Source: Novilysobacter antarcticus (GTDB lineage Bacteria > Pseudomonadota > Gammaproteobacteria > Xanthomonadales > Xanthomonadaceae). Taken from it: a stretch of 64,000 bases of DNA. Below are positions 40,187-49,582 of the stretch, in pieces. Made by a program: the position numbers and the translations under genes. Position 1 is the stretch's first letter, and the number at the start of each line of letters is the position of its first letter. The stretch covers positions 682,001 to 746,000 of the forward strand of contig NZ_JAIEUJ010000001.1 of the NCBI RefSeq assembly GCF_019802285.1. The letters are read 5' to 3'. The notes below the pieces were generated by a model. That model saw only the letters and a list, made by a program, of their open reading frames with translations, was not told the DNA's origin and did not search any database.

Positions 40187-42484
40187 ATGCAGATCCACCA
40201 TTTGGAAATTGCCAATTTCCGCAAGCTTCTATCCGTTCGCGTAGACCTTACCGAAAAAACAACCTTACTAGTTGGTGCCAACAACAGCGGAAAATCATCG
40301 GCAATGCTTGCCCTTCGCAGGTTCCTGGTCTCCAAGCCGGGGGCCTTTCGGAGTCTCGATTTCACCCTGTCCCACTTCGCGAACATCGACCAAATCGGGC
40401 AAGCCTGGGAGCAAGCGTCCAGCGCCGACCCGGTGCCGGCGTCGGAGGACTGGGACGGCTTGTTGCCGATGCTCGATATCTGGATATCCGCCAAACAGGG
40501 CGAGTTGCATCACCTCCGAGACCTCATCCCAAACTTTGCTTGGAAGGGCGGCTTGGTTGGCATGCGATTTCGCCTTCAACCCAAGGATATTGAAGCCCTT
40601 TACAAGGACTACCGGGTCGAGCGCGAGCGCGTCGGAGCCTTGGCGGCAGAGGCAGCCAAGACAAGTAAGGTCGGCGGAAAGCAACTGACGCTATGGCCAG
40701 TTAGTCTCACCGACTATCTCAATCGGCGTCTTGGTGCGCACTTCACGGTTCGCTGGTACCGGCTCAACCCAGCCCTTCTAGTCAACCCTGACTCCGAGAC
40801 TCGAATGGCCCGCCCCCAACCACTGGGGCCGCTGGCTGCGCCGCTCGAGCACAACCCGCTTAACGGGCTTATCCGTGTGCATGAAATCAATGCACAGCGC
40901 GGCTTTGGCGAAGTGGGTTCAGAGGATGCAGACAACGACGAATCGCCCGCCCGGACCGGACGCAAACTCTCCGAACAGTTGCGGACCTATTATCGCCGAC
41001 ACCTCGACCCCGGCGATTCGCCTGATGTGTCGGACCTCGACGCGCTTCGTGCCATCGAGGCAGCGCAGGACTCGTTCGATATGCGCTTGACCACCAGCTT
41101 TCAGCCGGCGCTGAAGGAGGTCGAAGGCCTTGGTTATCCCGGCGCAAATGACCCGAAGATCTGCGTAGCTACTCGGCTGGGTGCCGTTGACGGAATGAAT
41201 CACGAGGCTGCAGTGCTCTTTGAGCTCGATTCGGTCGGGGGAGTGCCGGGCGCCCCACCGCTGCGGCTGCCTGAGAGTTCCAACGGTCTTGGCTACCAAA
41301 ACCTTATTTCCATGATTTTTCGCCTGATGAGTTTCCGGGATGCCTGGCTTCGGAAGAACAAAGCAGCTAACCCTATGACCGACGTCGGCATTGAACCCAT
41401 CCACCTTGTACTCATCGAAGAGCCCGAGGCGCACCTGCACGTGCAAGTCCAGCAGGTTTTCGTCAAACACGCTTACCAAGTGCTGAGACGGGACAAGCTG
41501 CTTGAAGAATTCCCTCACCTTTCCACGCAATTGGTGGTCAGTTCCCACTCAAGCCATGTGGCCCACGAGGTGAACTACGACTGCCTGCGCTATTTCCGCC
41601 GATTGCCGGCTGGTATGAACGGGGTGAGCGTTCCCGTGTCGACCGTGTCAAACCTTTCCCATGTGTTCGGCCAAGGTACTCAGACGAAGGAGTTTGTTAC
41701 CCGCTACCTTCGCGCCCAGCACGCCGATGTGTTTTTTGCCGACGCCATCATCCTGGTCGAAGGCGCAGCCGAGCGGATGGTGCTACCCCACTTTATCCGC
41801 GACCACTTTGGCGTTCTTGACCAGTGCTACATCACGGTGCTCGACATCGGCGGAAGCCACGCGCACCGGCTCAGGCCACTGGTCGACGCACTTGGACTCG
41901 TCACTCTGGTGATTACAGACCTCGATGCCGGGAAGGGCAAGAGCGCGACCCCGGTCCGGCGGAACGTGGGACAGCGGAGCAACAATCCGACCTTGAAGCA
42001 CTGGATGCGTGGACTCAAGCAACCGCCCACTGTTGACGTGTTGCTCAACCTTGCCGACCCCGACAAGGAAGACGAGATCGATGACCTCTTTGCGATTCGG
42101 ATTGCCTACCAGACGCCTATCGCCGTTCCGCTGTCGAAGACCGGCAACACAGAAGAGGGGCTTCCTAACACGTTTGAGGACGCACTCGTTCTTACCAATG
42201 CGGCCCATTTTGAGGGAAAGAACGGTAAGGGTCTGGTACGGCAATTCGCTGGCGCACTCAAAAACAGCGTTGATGCCGATGAGCTCGGCGCTGCTCTGTT
42301 CGATGCCCTTCGAAGTGGCGATAAGGCGGAATTTGCGCTGACGGTGCTCAGCGACCCGGATTTTGGCAGTCTTCAGATGCCTGCCTACATCGAGGAAGGA
42401 CTCACTTGGCTCCAGGAACGACTGCTCAAGAAGCAAAATGAGATTCTGGTCGTGGTGCCCCTGGCGGGGGAGATTCCGACATGA
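40187..42484 (+). CDS. OLD-family ATPase/TOPRIM endonuclease (GajA-like)
   Basis: A 765-residue class 2 OLD nuclease. The N-terminal ABC/SMC-like ATPase has Walker A LVGANNSGKSSAMLAL (about residue 28). The signature and Walker B region are split far downstream: VLIEEPEAHLHVQVQQV (about 410), then the H-loop LVVSSHSSHVAHE (about 450). The C-terminal TOPRIM domain has the Glu in AIILVEGAAERMVLPHF (about 525) and the DxD in LVITDLDAGKG (about 577). GajA of the Gabija defence system has this order but is usually under 600 residues, so this version has a large insertion in the ATPase. AAGGA precedes ATG 40187. It overlaps the helicase gene by four bases. Confidence 0.82.
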   Translation: MQIHHLEIANFRKLLSVRVDLTEKTTLLVGANNSGKSSAMLALRRFLVSKPGAFRSLDFTLSHFANIDQIGQAWEQASSADPVPASEDWDGLLPMLDIWISAKQGELHHLRDLIPNFAWKGGLVGMRFRLQPKDIEALYKDYRVERERVGALAAEAAKTSKVGGKQLTLWPVSLTDYLNRRLGAHFTVRWYRLNPALLVNPDSETRMARPQPLGPLAAPLEHNPLNGLIRVHEINAQRGFGEVGSEDADNDESPARTGRKLSEQLRTYYRRHLDPGDSPDVSDLDALRAIEAAQDSFDMRLTTSFQPALKEVEGLGYPGANDPKICVATRLGAVDGMNHEAAVLFELDSVGGVPGAPPLRLPESSNGLGYQNLISMIFRLMSFRDAWLRKNKAANPMTDVGIEPIHLVLIEEPEAHLHVQVQQVFVKHAYQVLRRDKLLEEFPHLSTQLVVSSHSSHVAHEVNYDCLRYFRRLPAGMNGVSVPVSTVSNLSHVFGQGTQTKEFVTRYLRAQHADVFFADAIILVEGAAERMVLPHFIRDHFGVLDQCYITVLDIGGSHAHRLRPLVDALGLVTLVITDLDAGKGKSATPVRRNVGQRSNNPTLKHWMRGLKQPPTVDVLLNLADPDKEDEIDDLFAIRIAYQTPIAVPLSKTGNTEEGLPNTFEDALVLTNAAHFEGKNGKGLVRQFAGALKNSVDADELGAALFDALRSGDKAEFALTVLSDPDFGSLQMPAYIEEGLTWLQERLLKKQNEILVVVPLAGEIPT

Positions 42485-44364
42485 CGGAGGCGGTCGTAGC
42501 GCTCGACGACAAGGTTGACGAGGGGGCGGATGCCACCATCCGTGAATGCCTCAACCTCTCAACACCCCGCAGCTTCTTTCTTTACGCGGGCGCCGGCTCG
42601 GGTAAGACGCGTTCACTCGTGGAGGCCGTGCGGTACCTGAGGGTACGGGAGCGACAGCGTCTTGTGTTCAAGGCCCAGCGCATCGCCATTATCACGTACA
42701 CCAATGCGGCCTGCGACGAGATTTCCCGCCGATTGGAATTTGACCCACTGGTAGATGTCTCCACCATCCACGCCTTTGCCTGGCGCCTTATCAAAGGATT
42801 TAACACTGACATCCGGGAGTGGGTGCGTAGATCGGTATCCGGAGATATCCAGAAGCTTGACGAACAATTGTCCAAGTCACGGGGTGAGAACAAGACGACC
42901 ATTGCCCGGAGAGAAGAGCGTGGGCGAAAGCAACGCCGCCTTGATCGTCTCGACGATATCCGGCAGTTCATCTACAGCCCTACGGGTGAAAACCGGGGGC
43001 GTGACTCGCTCAACCACAGCGAAGTCATCCAGATGGCGGCCGCCTTTCTGCAAGACCCGCCCCTGCGCGACGTGCTGGTCGACCTCCACCCCGTCTTGCT
43101 CATCGACGAGAGCCAGGACACTAACCGTCACCTTATGGATGCTCTGCTGGCGGTCCAAAAGTCAGCACCGGAGCGGTTCTGCCTTGGGCTCTTTGGCGAC
43201 ACCATGCAGCGCATCTATAACGACGGGAAAGAACGGCTCGAAGACGCTATCTCGGCCGACTGGGCGCGTCCCGCAAAGCGCATGAACTATCGGTGCCCCA
43301 AGCGCGTCGTGCGGCTCATCAACCAGATTCGGGCTGATGTCGATGACCAGGTCCAGCAGCCTCTTGCGGCGAAGATTGAAGGTACTGTCCGACTGTTCGT
43401 GACTGGGCATCGTGCGGAACCCACATTCGAGCTTGAGGAGAGCATTGCCGGGCTGATGGCCCAAGCGTCAGGTGACCAAGCGTGGTGCGAGGGTGAAGCC
43501 AAGCGTAAAACGCTGATTCTCGAACACAAGATGGCCGCGCGGCGCATGGAATTCGAGGGCGTCTTCAGTCCCTTGTATGCCGCCGAACATCTGCGCACGG
43601 GACTGCTCGACGGAACGCTGCCTGGGGTCAAGTTTTTCTTCGAATCGGTGATGCCTATTGTGGATGCGGGTCTTAAGGACGACGGATTTGCACTGGTTGA
43701 CGCCGTGCGTACCCGCTCGCCGCTGCTCGACCTCAAGCTGCTCGCGTCGAGTGAAACGCAGCTCGATCTCTTGGAGAACGCAGGTGCGGCGGCGACTTCA
43801 CTGACCGACTTGTTTAAGGACCGGGACCCGCTTCTCTTTGACGTGGTCGGAGAGCTACTTCGCTCGGCCCTGTTGGACGTCCCGGAATCTATTGGCGCCG
43901 CCTGTACCGCCGGCGTGACTACTGACGACCCGCCTGAAACAACCGACCGCAACCTGCTTGAGGTACATGCCTACCGGAGGGTTCTCGGCGTGAAGTTCTC
44001 GCAGATGAGGCGATTCGCGAACTACGCAGCGGGGCTCTCGCCGTTTGACACGCACCAAGGCGTCAAGGGGCTGGAGTTCCCTCGCGTGATGGTGGTCATC
44101 AGTGATGGGGAAGCCGGCGGCTTCATGTTCAGCTACGAGAAGCTCCTCGGCATCACAGAGCCAACCCCAAGGGATATCGAGAATGAGAACGAGGGTAAGG
44201 ATTCGAGCCTATCGCGCACGCGTCGCCTCCTATACGTGACCTGCAGCCGTGCTGAGGAGAGCTTGGCTCTGGTGGTCTATTCATCCAATCCTGTAGGCGT
44301 GAGAGATTGGGTGGTGCGGGAGGGCTGGTTTGAATCGAAAGAGGTGGTGCTCCTCGACGAGTGA
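42481..44364 (+). CDS. UvrD/PcrA-like superfamily 1 helicase (GajB-like)
   Basis: A 627-residue SF1A helicase. Motifs in order: Walker A YAGAGSGKTRSLVEAV (about 35), Ia AIITYTNAACDEISRRL, Ib STIHAFAWRLI, II LLIDESQDTNRHLMDALL (about 205), III LFGDTMQRIYNDG, IV MNYRCPKRVVRLIN, V THQGVKGLEFPRVMVV (about 525) and VI LLYVTCSRAEESLALVVYS (about 592). All motifs are complete, so it should be an active ATPase. The ATGA overlap with the OLD nuclease gene means the two are made together, the arrangement of Gabija (GajA-GajB), in which the helicase senses DNA ends or termini and the nuclease cuts. It is longer than typical GajB. Confidence 0.82.
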   Translation: MTEAVVALDDKVDEGADATIRECLNLSTPRSFFLYAGAGSGKTRSLVEAVRYLRVRERQRLVFKAQRIAIITYTNAACDEISRRLEFDPLVDVSTIHAFAWRLIKGFNTDIREWVRRSVSGDIQKLDEQLSKSRGENKTTIARREERGRKQRRLDRLDDIRQFIYSPTGENRGRDSLNHSEVIQMAAAFLQDPPLRDVLVDLHPVLLIDESQDTNRHLMDALLAVQKSAPERFCLGLFGDTMQRIYNDGKERLEDAISADWARPAKRMNYRCPKRVVRLINQIRADVDDQVQQPLAAKIEGTVRLFVTGHRAEPTFELEESIAGLMAQASGDQAWCEGEAKRKTLILEHKMAARRMEFEGVFSPLYAAEHLRTGLLDGTLPGVKFFFESVMPIVDAGLKDDGFALVDAVRTRSPLLDLKLLASSETQLDLLENAGAAATSLTDLFKDRDPLLFDVVGELLRSALLDVPESIGAACTAGVTTDDPPETTDRNLLEVHAYRRVLGVKFSQMRRFANYAAGLSPFDTHQGVKGLEFPRVMVVISDGEAGGFMFSYEKLLGITEPTPRDIENENEGKDSSLSRTRRLLYVTCSRAEESLALVVYSSNPVGVRDWVVREGWFESKEVVLLDE

Positions 44365-44500
44365 ACCACCCGGGTTTCCCCAAGCTCCTCAACCATAGCT
44401 ACGATAGAAGTCGAGGTCTCTGTGGGCAGTGAGCGGTACCACTCGACGACCGTCGCCGCGAGTACGATAACGTCTATGCCTTTCCACAGGAGTCACCACT

Positions 44501-44817
44501 ATGAGCAATACCGACCCCGAAAAGGCCACTAAGCGGGTCGTCGTTTTAATGACCCCGAAGCAAAAAGTCGAGGTCAGCCGCCGCGCGAAATCGGCGCGAT
44601 TATCGTTGAGTGCCTTCATGTGCCGCCAAGCGCTGGGGGACGAAGAGGTGCTCTCGATTGTGGTGAGCGAAATTCGCGCGAATCCACGAGCACCGTGGCG
44701 GCACTCGATCACGCATTGAATAGGCTGGCCGAAGCGCAAGCGTCCCAGCCAGAACGCAACGAGCAAGCTCGCGCCAGGGCGAGGGCGGAGTTCGCTCAGT
44801 TGGGCCTGGTGAGTTGA
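44501..44817 (+). pseudogene. Frameshifted ribbon-helix-helix (MobC-like) small protein
   Basis: From ATG 44501 (CAGGAG nine bases before) the frame encodes KRVVVLMTPKQKVEVSRRA, then LSLSAFMCRQALGDEEVLSI, an RHH-type fold of the kind found in MobC-like relaxosome or antitoxin proteins. It then drifts into RANPRAPWRHSITH and stops at 44719. The -1 frame takes over near 44685 with a helical tail STVAALDHALNRLAEAQASQ that ends at 44817 and fits the family better. A one-base change in the 44650-44690 region would join them. It may be a true pseudogene or a truncated but functional DNA-binding protein. Confidence 0.6.
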
Positions 44818-44881
44818 GGTCTTCCGGGCTCCGCCTCAATCGGTGCTTCCATCAGCGCACCTGCAACTACTGATCCCAAGC

Positions 44882-45190
44882 CTAGACAGCCAGATAGTCA
44901 TCGGACTCTGCAACCAGCTTCAACACCACGCTGCCTTCAGCATCCGGTCTTGCCACCAAGATCTTTTTCACTTCAGCGATTTGCTCATTGCTCGGGATCA
45001 GCTCGGCTGGCGATTCCCACATCCAGTCGATGAGAACCTCGGAGAGGCTTTCCGCAGGCTATTCCGCAACCTCTTCCCGGGTTGGTACATACATTCCCGA
45101 CCGGATCGTTGAGTTGTCGACCCCATAGGATTCACGTGCCGCACGATACGCGCTTTCAGGCATTCCGAATCTGTCATCAGGATCGGTTAT
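44882..45190 (-). pseudogene. Small gene behind hsdR with lost start and in-frame amber codon (copy 2)
   Basis: Seven bases after the hsdR stop, GAGG is followed by ATA where copy 1 at 37434 has ATG. The frame then reads TDPDDRFGMPESAYRAARES ... PTREEVAE, meets TAG at 45061-45059, and continues in the same frame as PAESLSEVLIDWMWESPAEL ... KKILVARPDAEGSVVLKLVAESDDYLAV to a stop at 44882. Restored, it would be about 102 residues and translationally coupled to hsdR. The start codon change and the stop both look like decay. Family unknown. Confidence 0.65.
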
Positions 45191-45197
45191 GGTCGCC

Positions 45198-48100
45198 TCA
45201 GATGTCAGTCGGGGAGGTGGTGGGGTAGGCGCTGGTGCCTGCGCCAAAGTAGTGGTCGTACACGTGAGAGTACGCCCGTGCGAGCTTCTCGGTACGGATG
45301 TCTCTGGTGTAAGGCTCGGGTAGCCGGCGCATCTTGAGCTTCAGTGTTTGCATCACCGCGGCGCGGGCTTGCTGCTTTTCGCGCCAGTCCAGCACCAGCA
45401 TCTCGCGTTTCAATGTCTCCAGCAGTTCGCGGCAGACTTTTTTGACCTCGGCTTCCTCTTTCTTGGTCAGCATCGGCGCGGGCTTGGTCAAAATATCGAA
45501 GATCGCGAGCTCCTCTTCACTGAGGCGTTCGACGATGTGCCGCTTCTCCTCCTGGGTCAAAGCAACAGCCATGCCTTTGAGGTCTGCAAACAGCTCCTCG
45601 ATGTTCTTGCTCCCGGCGTTGTAGTCGTCAATGATCTTCTGGAACTTCTCGGCAAAGTCGCTGCGCGACGGGTTCAACCGCAGCATTTCCGCGAGCTTGC
45701 CTTCGATCAGGCGCCGCAGCTTCTCGGCTTCGGTGTGCTTGCGGCCGGTAGCAAATTTCTCTTGCAGTGCGTCGAAATCGATCTCGGACAGATTGATCAG
45801 TGCTTCGGCACGACTGATCGGGCCTATGTGATAGCCCTCGGTCGCGATCGAGTCGTTCAGGAGCGACTCGATGTCGCCCATTACCGCAGAGATTTCTGGC
45901 TGCTCCGTCTCCGCCCTGATCTTGGCCGCCAGATAGACCACCAGAATTGCTATCGGCGCCAGTTCATTGGCCATCGGGTCCGGCAGTATCGCCTTGAACA
46001 AGCGCGCCACCCGACCCGCCAACTGCACGTAGCGCTTCTTGTCCTCATCGGTGCGCAGGATCGCTTCGATGGCGTCGTCAATGCGGCCGATCCGCTCAAA
46101 CCCTTGTGATCGCGCCACCGCCGGCAACTCCACACCACGCGCTTCGCAGAAGCGCTGCGCTTCCTCCAGCGCCTCGCGCAGGGCGGCTACCAGCAACGTC
46201 TTCGTCTCGATCGGGTCGCTGGTCTCGCCATTGTTGCCAGGCTTGGTCTTGGCGTAGATCGCCAACGCCTTCTGCAACGCACGGAAGATGCCGACGTAAT
46301 CGACGATCAGGCCGGATTCCTTGCCCGGCGCGACTCGGTTGGCCCGGGCGATGGTTTGCATCAGCGTGTGCGCCCGCATCGGCTTGTCGAGGTAGATCGT
46401 CGAACAGGTCGGCACATCGAAGCCGGTGATCCACATCGCGCATACAAACACCAGGCGCAGTTCGCCGTCGGGCTTCTTGAACGACTCGGCCAGATCCTCC
46501 TTGAGCATGCGTTGCCTATGCGGCGTGATGTCTAGACCTTTGGCCTGGAGGTCCTCGACCTCGTTTTGTCCCTGCGAGACCACCACCGCCATATCGGTGC
46601 TCTCCATCAGCCGAATGCGCGCGATCAGCCGCTCGCGGTCGTCGCCTTGGGTCGCCGCGGCCAGTGCCGACTTCAGACGCGTAGTTTCGGCCTGCCAGTG
46701 CGCCTGTACCTTGTCGTACATCCGCACGGCCGTCGCCTTGTCGATGCAGATCATCATCGCCTTGCCGCGGTAGCCGCGGCCGGTGAAATGGGCGACAACA
46801 TCCTTGGCGATGGCGTCCAGGCGCTCCTCGCGGGTGATGACGTGGTACTCACGGGCGAACTCCCGCTCCAGCTTCTTTTCCTGCGCCTCGTCCAGCTCGG
46901 CGTCTTCCAGCAGGTTCTCCAAGTCGCGGTTGAGGTCCTGATTGGTGAGCTGTACCTCGGGAATGCGGTTCTCGTAGTACAAGGGCACCGTCGCGCCGTC
47001 CTCGATCGAGCGGGCGAAATCGTAAACGCTGACGTAGTCGCCGAACACTTCGCGGGTGCGCTCCTCCTCGCCGGCGATCAGCGGCGTGCCGGTGAAGCCA
47101 ATGAATCCGGCGTTAGGGAGTGCGTTGCGCATGTTGAGCGCGAAGATGTCGTATTGGCTGCGGTGCGCCTCGTCGGTGATGACGATGACATCCGAGCGCT
47201 CGGAAAGGACGGGGTAGGGCTGCCCAGCCTCGGTCCGGAACTTCTGAATCAGGGTGAAGATGTAGCGTTCGTTACCACGCAGCATCTCCTTTAGGTGTTC
47301 GCCGCTGGTGGCGCGCACGTCCTCGCGAGTGGTCGCACCGGTCGCCTTGAAGGTCTTGCTGATCTGGTCGTCCAGCTCCTCGCGGTCGGTGACGACAACA
47401 AAGCTCCAGGTGCCGGACAGGGTGCGCAGGATCTTCTGGGTGAAGAATACCATCGACAGCGACTTGCCTGAGCCCTGCGTGTGCCAGAACACACCGAGGC
47501 GCTTGCGTTCGACCTTGTTGGACGCGCGCAGCTCCACCAGCCGGGCGATGGCCTTGTTGACGCCGAGGAACTGGTGGTTCCTCGCCGTCTTTTTGATCAG
47601 GCCGCCTTTGCCTTCCTCGAATACGGTGAAGTTTTCGATGTAGTCCAACAACCGGGGCGGCTCCATCAAGCCGCGAAGCGCTCGCTCCAACGACACTTTT
47701 CCGGTCTCGCCTTCGTCGTCGACACGCTTCCAATCGGAGAAGTGTTCCCACGCGCTGGTCAACGTGCCAATGCGCGTGTCGGACCCGTTGGACAACATGA
47801 TGAAGGCATTGGGATGGAACAACTGCGGAACGGACTGGCCGCGGTAGTCGCGCAAGTTGTCATCGAAGGCGCTGCGCAGTGGTACCGACGGCTTCTTGAG
47901 CTCGATGAACACCAGCGGCAGGCCGTTGACGAACGCCAGCAAGTCGCAGCGACGGCGGTACATGTCGCCGGCGACCCACATCTGCGAAGTCAGCAGGTAG
48001 TCGTTGTTGGCCGGCAGCGTCCAGTCGATTACTCGCAGCACTTCGGTGCTGTGACCGCCGTGCTCATCGGGGATTGTCACCTTCACGCCGTCCTTGATCA

Positions 48101-48413
48101 GACTGTAGAGCTCACGGTTGGCGTTGACCGGGATTTTCTTGCTGCGATCCTGGGTGATCTGCTGGATGGCCTGGGCATAGGCGTCGTCGGGAAAGCCGGG
48201 ATTCAAACGTCGCAGCGCCGCCCGCAGGCGGCGCGTGAGGATTACCTTATGCTCACTCTCGCGCCCCTCAGTGCCGTGCTCTCCAAAGGACTCGGCGAAC
48301 AGGTTGCGGTGCTCCCAACCCAGCTCGGTCAGCAACTCAATCGCGGGCTGTTCGACCAGCATCAGCTCGCCATAACCCGCGGGAATATCGCCGAGTGGAT
48401 TGCGCGGGGTCAT
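45198..48413 (-). CDS. hsdR: Type I restriction enzyme, R (endonuclease/translocase) subunit
   Basis: A 1071-residue motor subunit. The N-terminal nuclease domain has the PD-(D/E)xK pattern CDLLAFVNGLPLVFIELKKP (about 155-175). The superfamily 2 translocase has Walker A HTQGSGKSLSMVFF (about 310), DEAH-type box VIVITDEAHRSQYD (about 415), motif III GFTGTPLI, and motif VI QTIARANRVAPGK near 695. The C-terminal helical domain that binds the methylase core completes the protein. It overlaps hsdS by four bases. Target cutting needs HsdM and HsdS. Confidence 0.96.
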   Translation of the reverse strand: MTPRNPLGDIPAGYGELMLVEQPAIELLTELGWEHRNLFAESFGEHGTEGRESEHKVILTRRLRAALRRLNPGFPDDAYAQAIQQITQDRSKKIPVNANRELYSLIKDGVKVTIPDEHGGHSTEVLRVIDWTLPANNDYLLTSQMWVAGDMYRRRCDLLAFVNGLPLVFIELKKPSVPLRSAFDDNLRDYRGQSVPQLFHPNAFIMLSNGSDTRIGTLTSAWEHFSDWKRVDDEGETGKVSLERALRGLMEPPRLLDYIENFTVFEEGKGGLIKKTARNHQFLGVNKAIARLVELRASNKVERKRLGVFWHTQGSGKSLSMVFFTQKILRTLSGTWSFVVVTDREELDDQISKTFKATGATTREDVRATSGEHLKEMLRGNERYIFTLIQKFRTEAGQPYPVLSERSDVIVITDEAHRSQYDIFALNMRNALPNAGFIGFTGTPLIAGEEERTREVFGDYVSVYDFARSIEDGATVPLYYENRIPEVQLTNQDLNRDLENLLEDAELDEAQEKKLEREFAREYHVITREERLDAIAKDVVAHFTGRGYRGKAMMICIDKATAVRMYDKVQAHWQAETTRLKSALAAATQGDDRERLIARIRLMESTDMAVVVSQGQNEVEDLQAKGLDITPHRQRMLKEDLAESFKKPDGELRLVFVCAMWITGFDVPTCSTIYLDKPMRAHTLMQTIARANRVAPGKESGLIVDYVGIFRALQKALAIYAKTKPGNNGETSDPIETKTLLVAALREALEEAQRFCEARGVELPAVARSQGFERIGRIDDAIEAILRTDEDKKRYVQLAGRVARLFKAILPDPMANELAPIAILVVYLAAKIRAETEQPEISAVMGDIESLLNDSIATEGYHIGPISRAEALINLSEIDFDALQEKFATGRKHTEAEKLRRLIEGKLAEMLRLNPSRSDFAEKFQKIIDDYNAGSKNIEELFADLKGMAVALTQEEKRHIVERLSEEELAIFDILTKPAPMLTKKEEAEVKKVCRELLETLKREMLVLDWREKQQARAAVMQTLKLKMRRLPEPYTRDIRTEKLARAYSHVYDHYFGAGTSAYPTTSPTDI

Positions 48414-49582
48414 GGGGTGGTGGCCTCCGGTTCGGGGAGTTCGGACACGTCCAGTTCGCCGGAAATGAGTTTGGGAAGAAGCAGGTCACGTGTTGCGCGC
48501 AGGTTGAGGTTCTTCCGGACCAACGTGGTGATCTGTTGCAGCAGCGGGGTTACGCATTTCTCAAAGCGAGCTAAAACATCGTTGGAGGGCAACAGTACTG
48601 GCATTTCCGATAACACATCCCAGTTGATCGTCGGCATCTTCATTCCCCCGGAATGTTGAATGGCCCAAGACACGGTCTCGTCAGCGAAGGCGGTGCTGAA
48701 CAGAAATGCCGGTCCAAACTCCCCCTTATTCTCAAATATGTGAACTGACACGTTAGAAACTCCGTCAAAAGGTGCGAGTAGTACCTTGTGAAAGTTTGGA
48801 CGGATTGCGCCGAAAAGAACCTCACCCTGGCGGAAGATCAGCCGAGAGGTCTTTATTTCATCGGATAGTCCCACCCCTAACAGTGAGTTAGACCGCCGTG
48901 GAATGCGCGACAGGTCAATCAAGGGAAGCGACGAGTGAAGTGAATCTGTGTAACGCTCGGTTTTCTTCTTGGCAACATCGCCAAATGAGCCGCGGCGCCA
49001 TCCCTCTGGGAGAGGACCTAACGCAGACTCCGCAGTCCGCACGTTCTCGTGGCCTGGAAAGCGGAAGCTGACAAACCACTCGCTGTAGATGCGTCTAACC
49101 ATCTCCTCCATGATCGCAATTCGCTGCGTATTGTTTTCAATCAGGTCGTCATAGGCGGATAGGATGTAAACAATTTTTTCTTGACGAGGCAGTGTTGGCA
49201 GCTTGATCTCAATGCCATTGAGGATCGTTAAAGTTAGGAACTTTGTAGCCGCGCCCGTCGAAATTGACCGAAGGTGTTCGAGCTGGACCTGTAGCGCATA
49301 ATAGAGATACCTGTTTAACAGCACTTTCTTATCTAACGACTCAATGACATAAGTCCTTTGATAAGCATCAAATCGACCCGAAAAATACTTAATAGGGTAG
49401 ATGCCGTTGGCATTGTTGCCGGCCAGCAACACGCACTCGGTGTCGAACGAATAAGTATCAGTTCGATACGTTTCTTGAGAGCAAGTAAAAAACGGATACG
49501 CCCCGCTAGGATTTGCGGCGTTTGAATTCAGCTTCCCCGTGCGAAAGGATACGAGCCCACCGAGGTTATGGACTGAAGTCAC
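48410..49582 (-). CDS. hsdS: Type I restriction enzyme, S (specificity) subunit
   Basis: A 390-residue target-recognition subunit with the two-domain layout. TRD1 covers about residues 1-120. The first conserved helix [28 protein letters not shown] follows (about 129-155). TRD2 starts at [19 protein letters not shown] (about 195), and the second helix runs [22 protein letters not shown] near 335. TRDs are among the most variable sequences, so the recognised DNA cannot be read. Base composition is clearly more AT-rich than the flanking core genes. It overlaps hsdM and hsdR by four bases each. Confidence 0.94.
   Translation of the reverse strand: MTSVHNLGGLVSFRTGKLNSNAANPSGAYPFFTCSQETYRTDTYSFDTECVLLAGNNANGIYPIKYFSGRFDAYQRTYVIESLDKKVLLNRYLYYALQVQLEHLRSISTGAATKFLTLTILNGIEIKLPTLPRQEKIVYILSAYDDLIENNTQRIAIMEEMVRRIYSEWFVSFRFPGHENVRTAESALGPLPEGWRRGSFGDVAKKKTERYTDSLHSSLPLIDLSRIPRRSNSLLGVGLSDEIKTSRLIFRQGEVLFGAIRPNFHKVLLAPFDGVSNVSVHIFENKGEFGPAFLFSTAFADETVSWAIQHSGGMKMPTINWDVLSEMPVLLPSNDVLARFEKCVTPLLQQITTLVRKNLNLRATRDLLLPKLISGELDVSELPEPEATTP

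Noticed and set aside
49290-49320. GCGCATAATAGAGATACCTGTTTAAC as a possible second dif site
   Set aside because: The left arm resembles dif but the right arm does not, and it lies inside the hsdS coding sequence.
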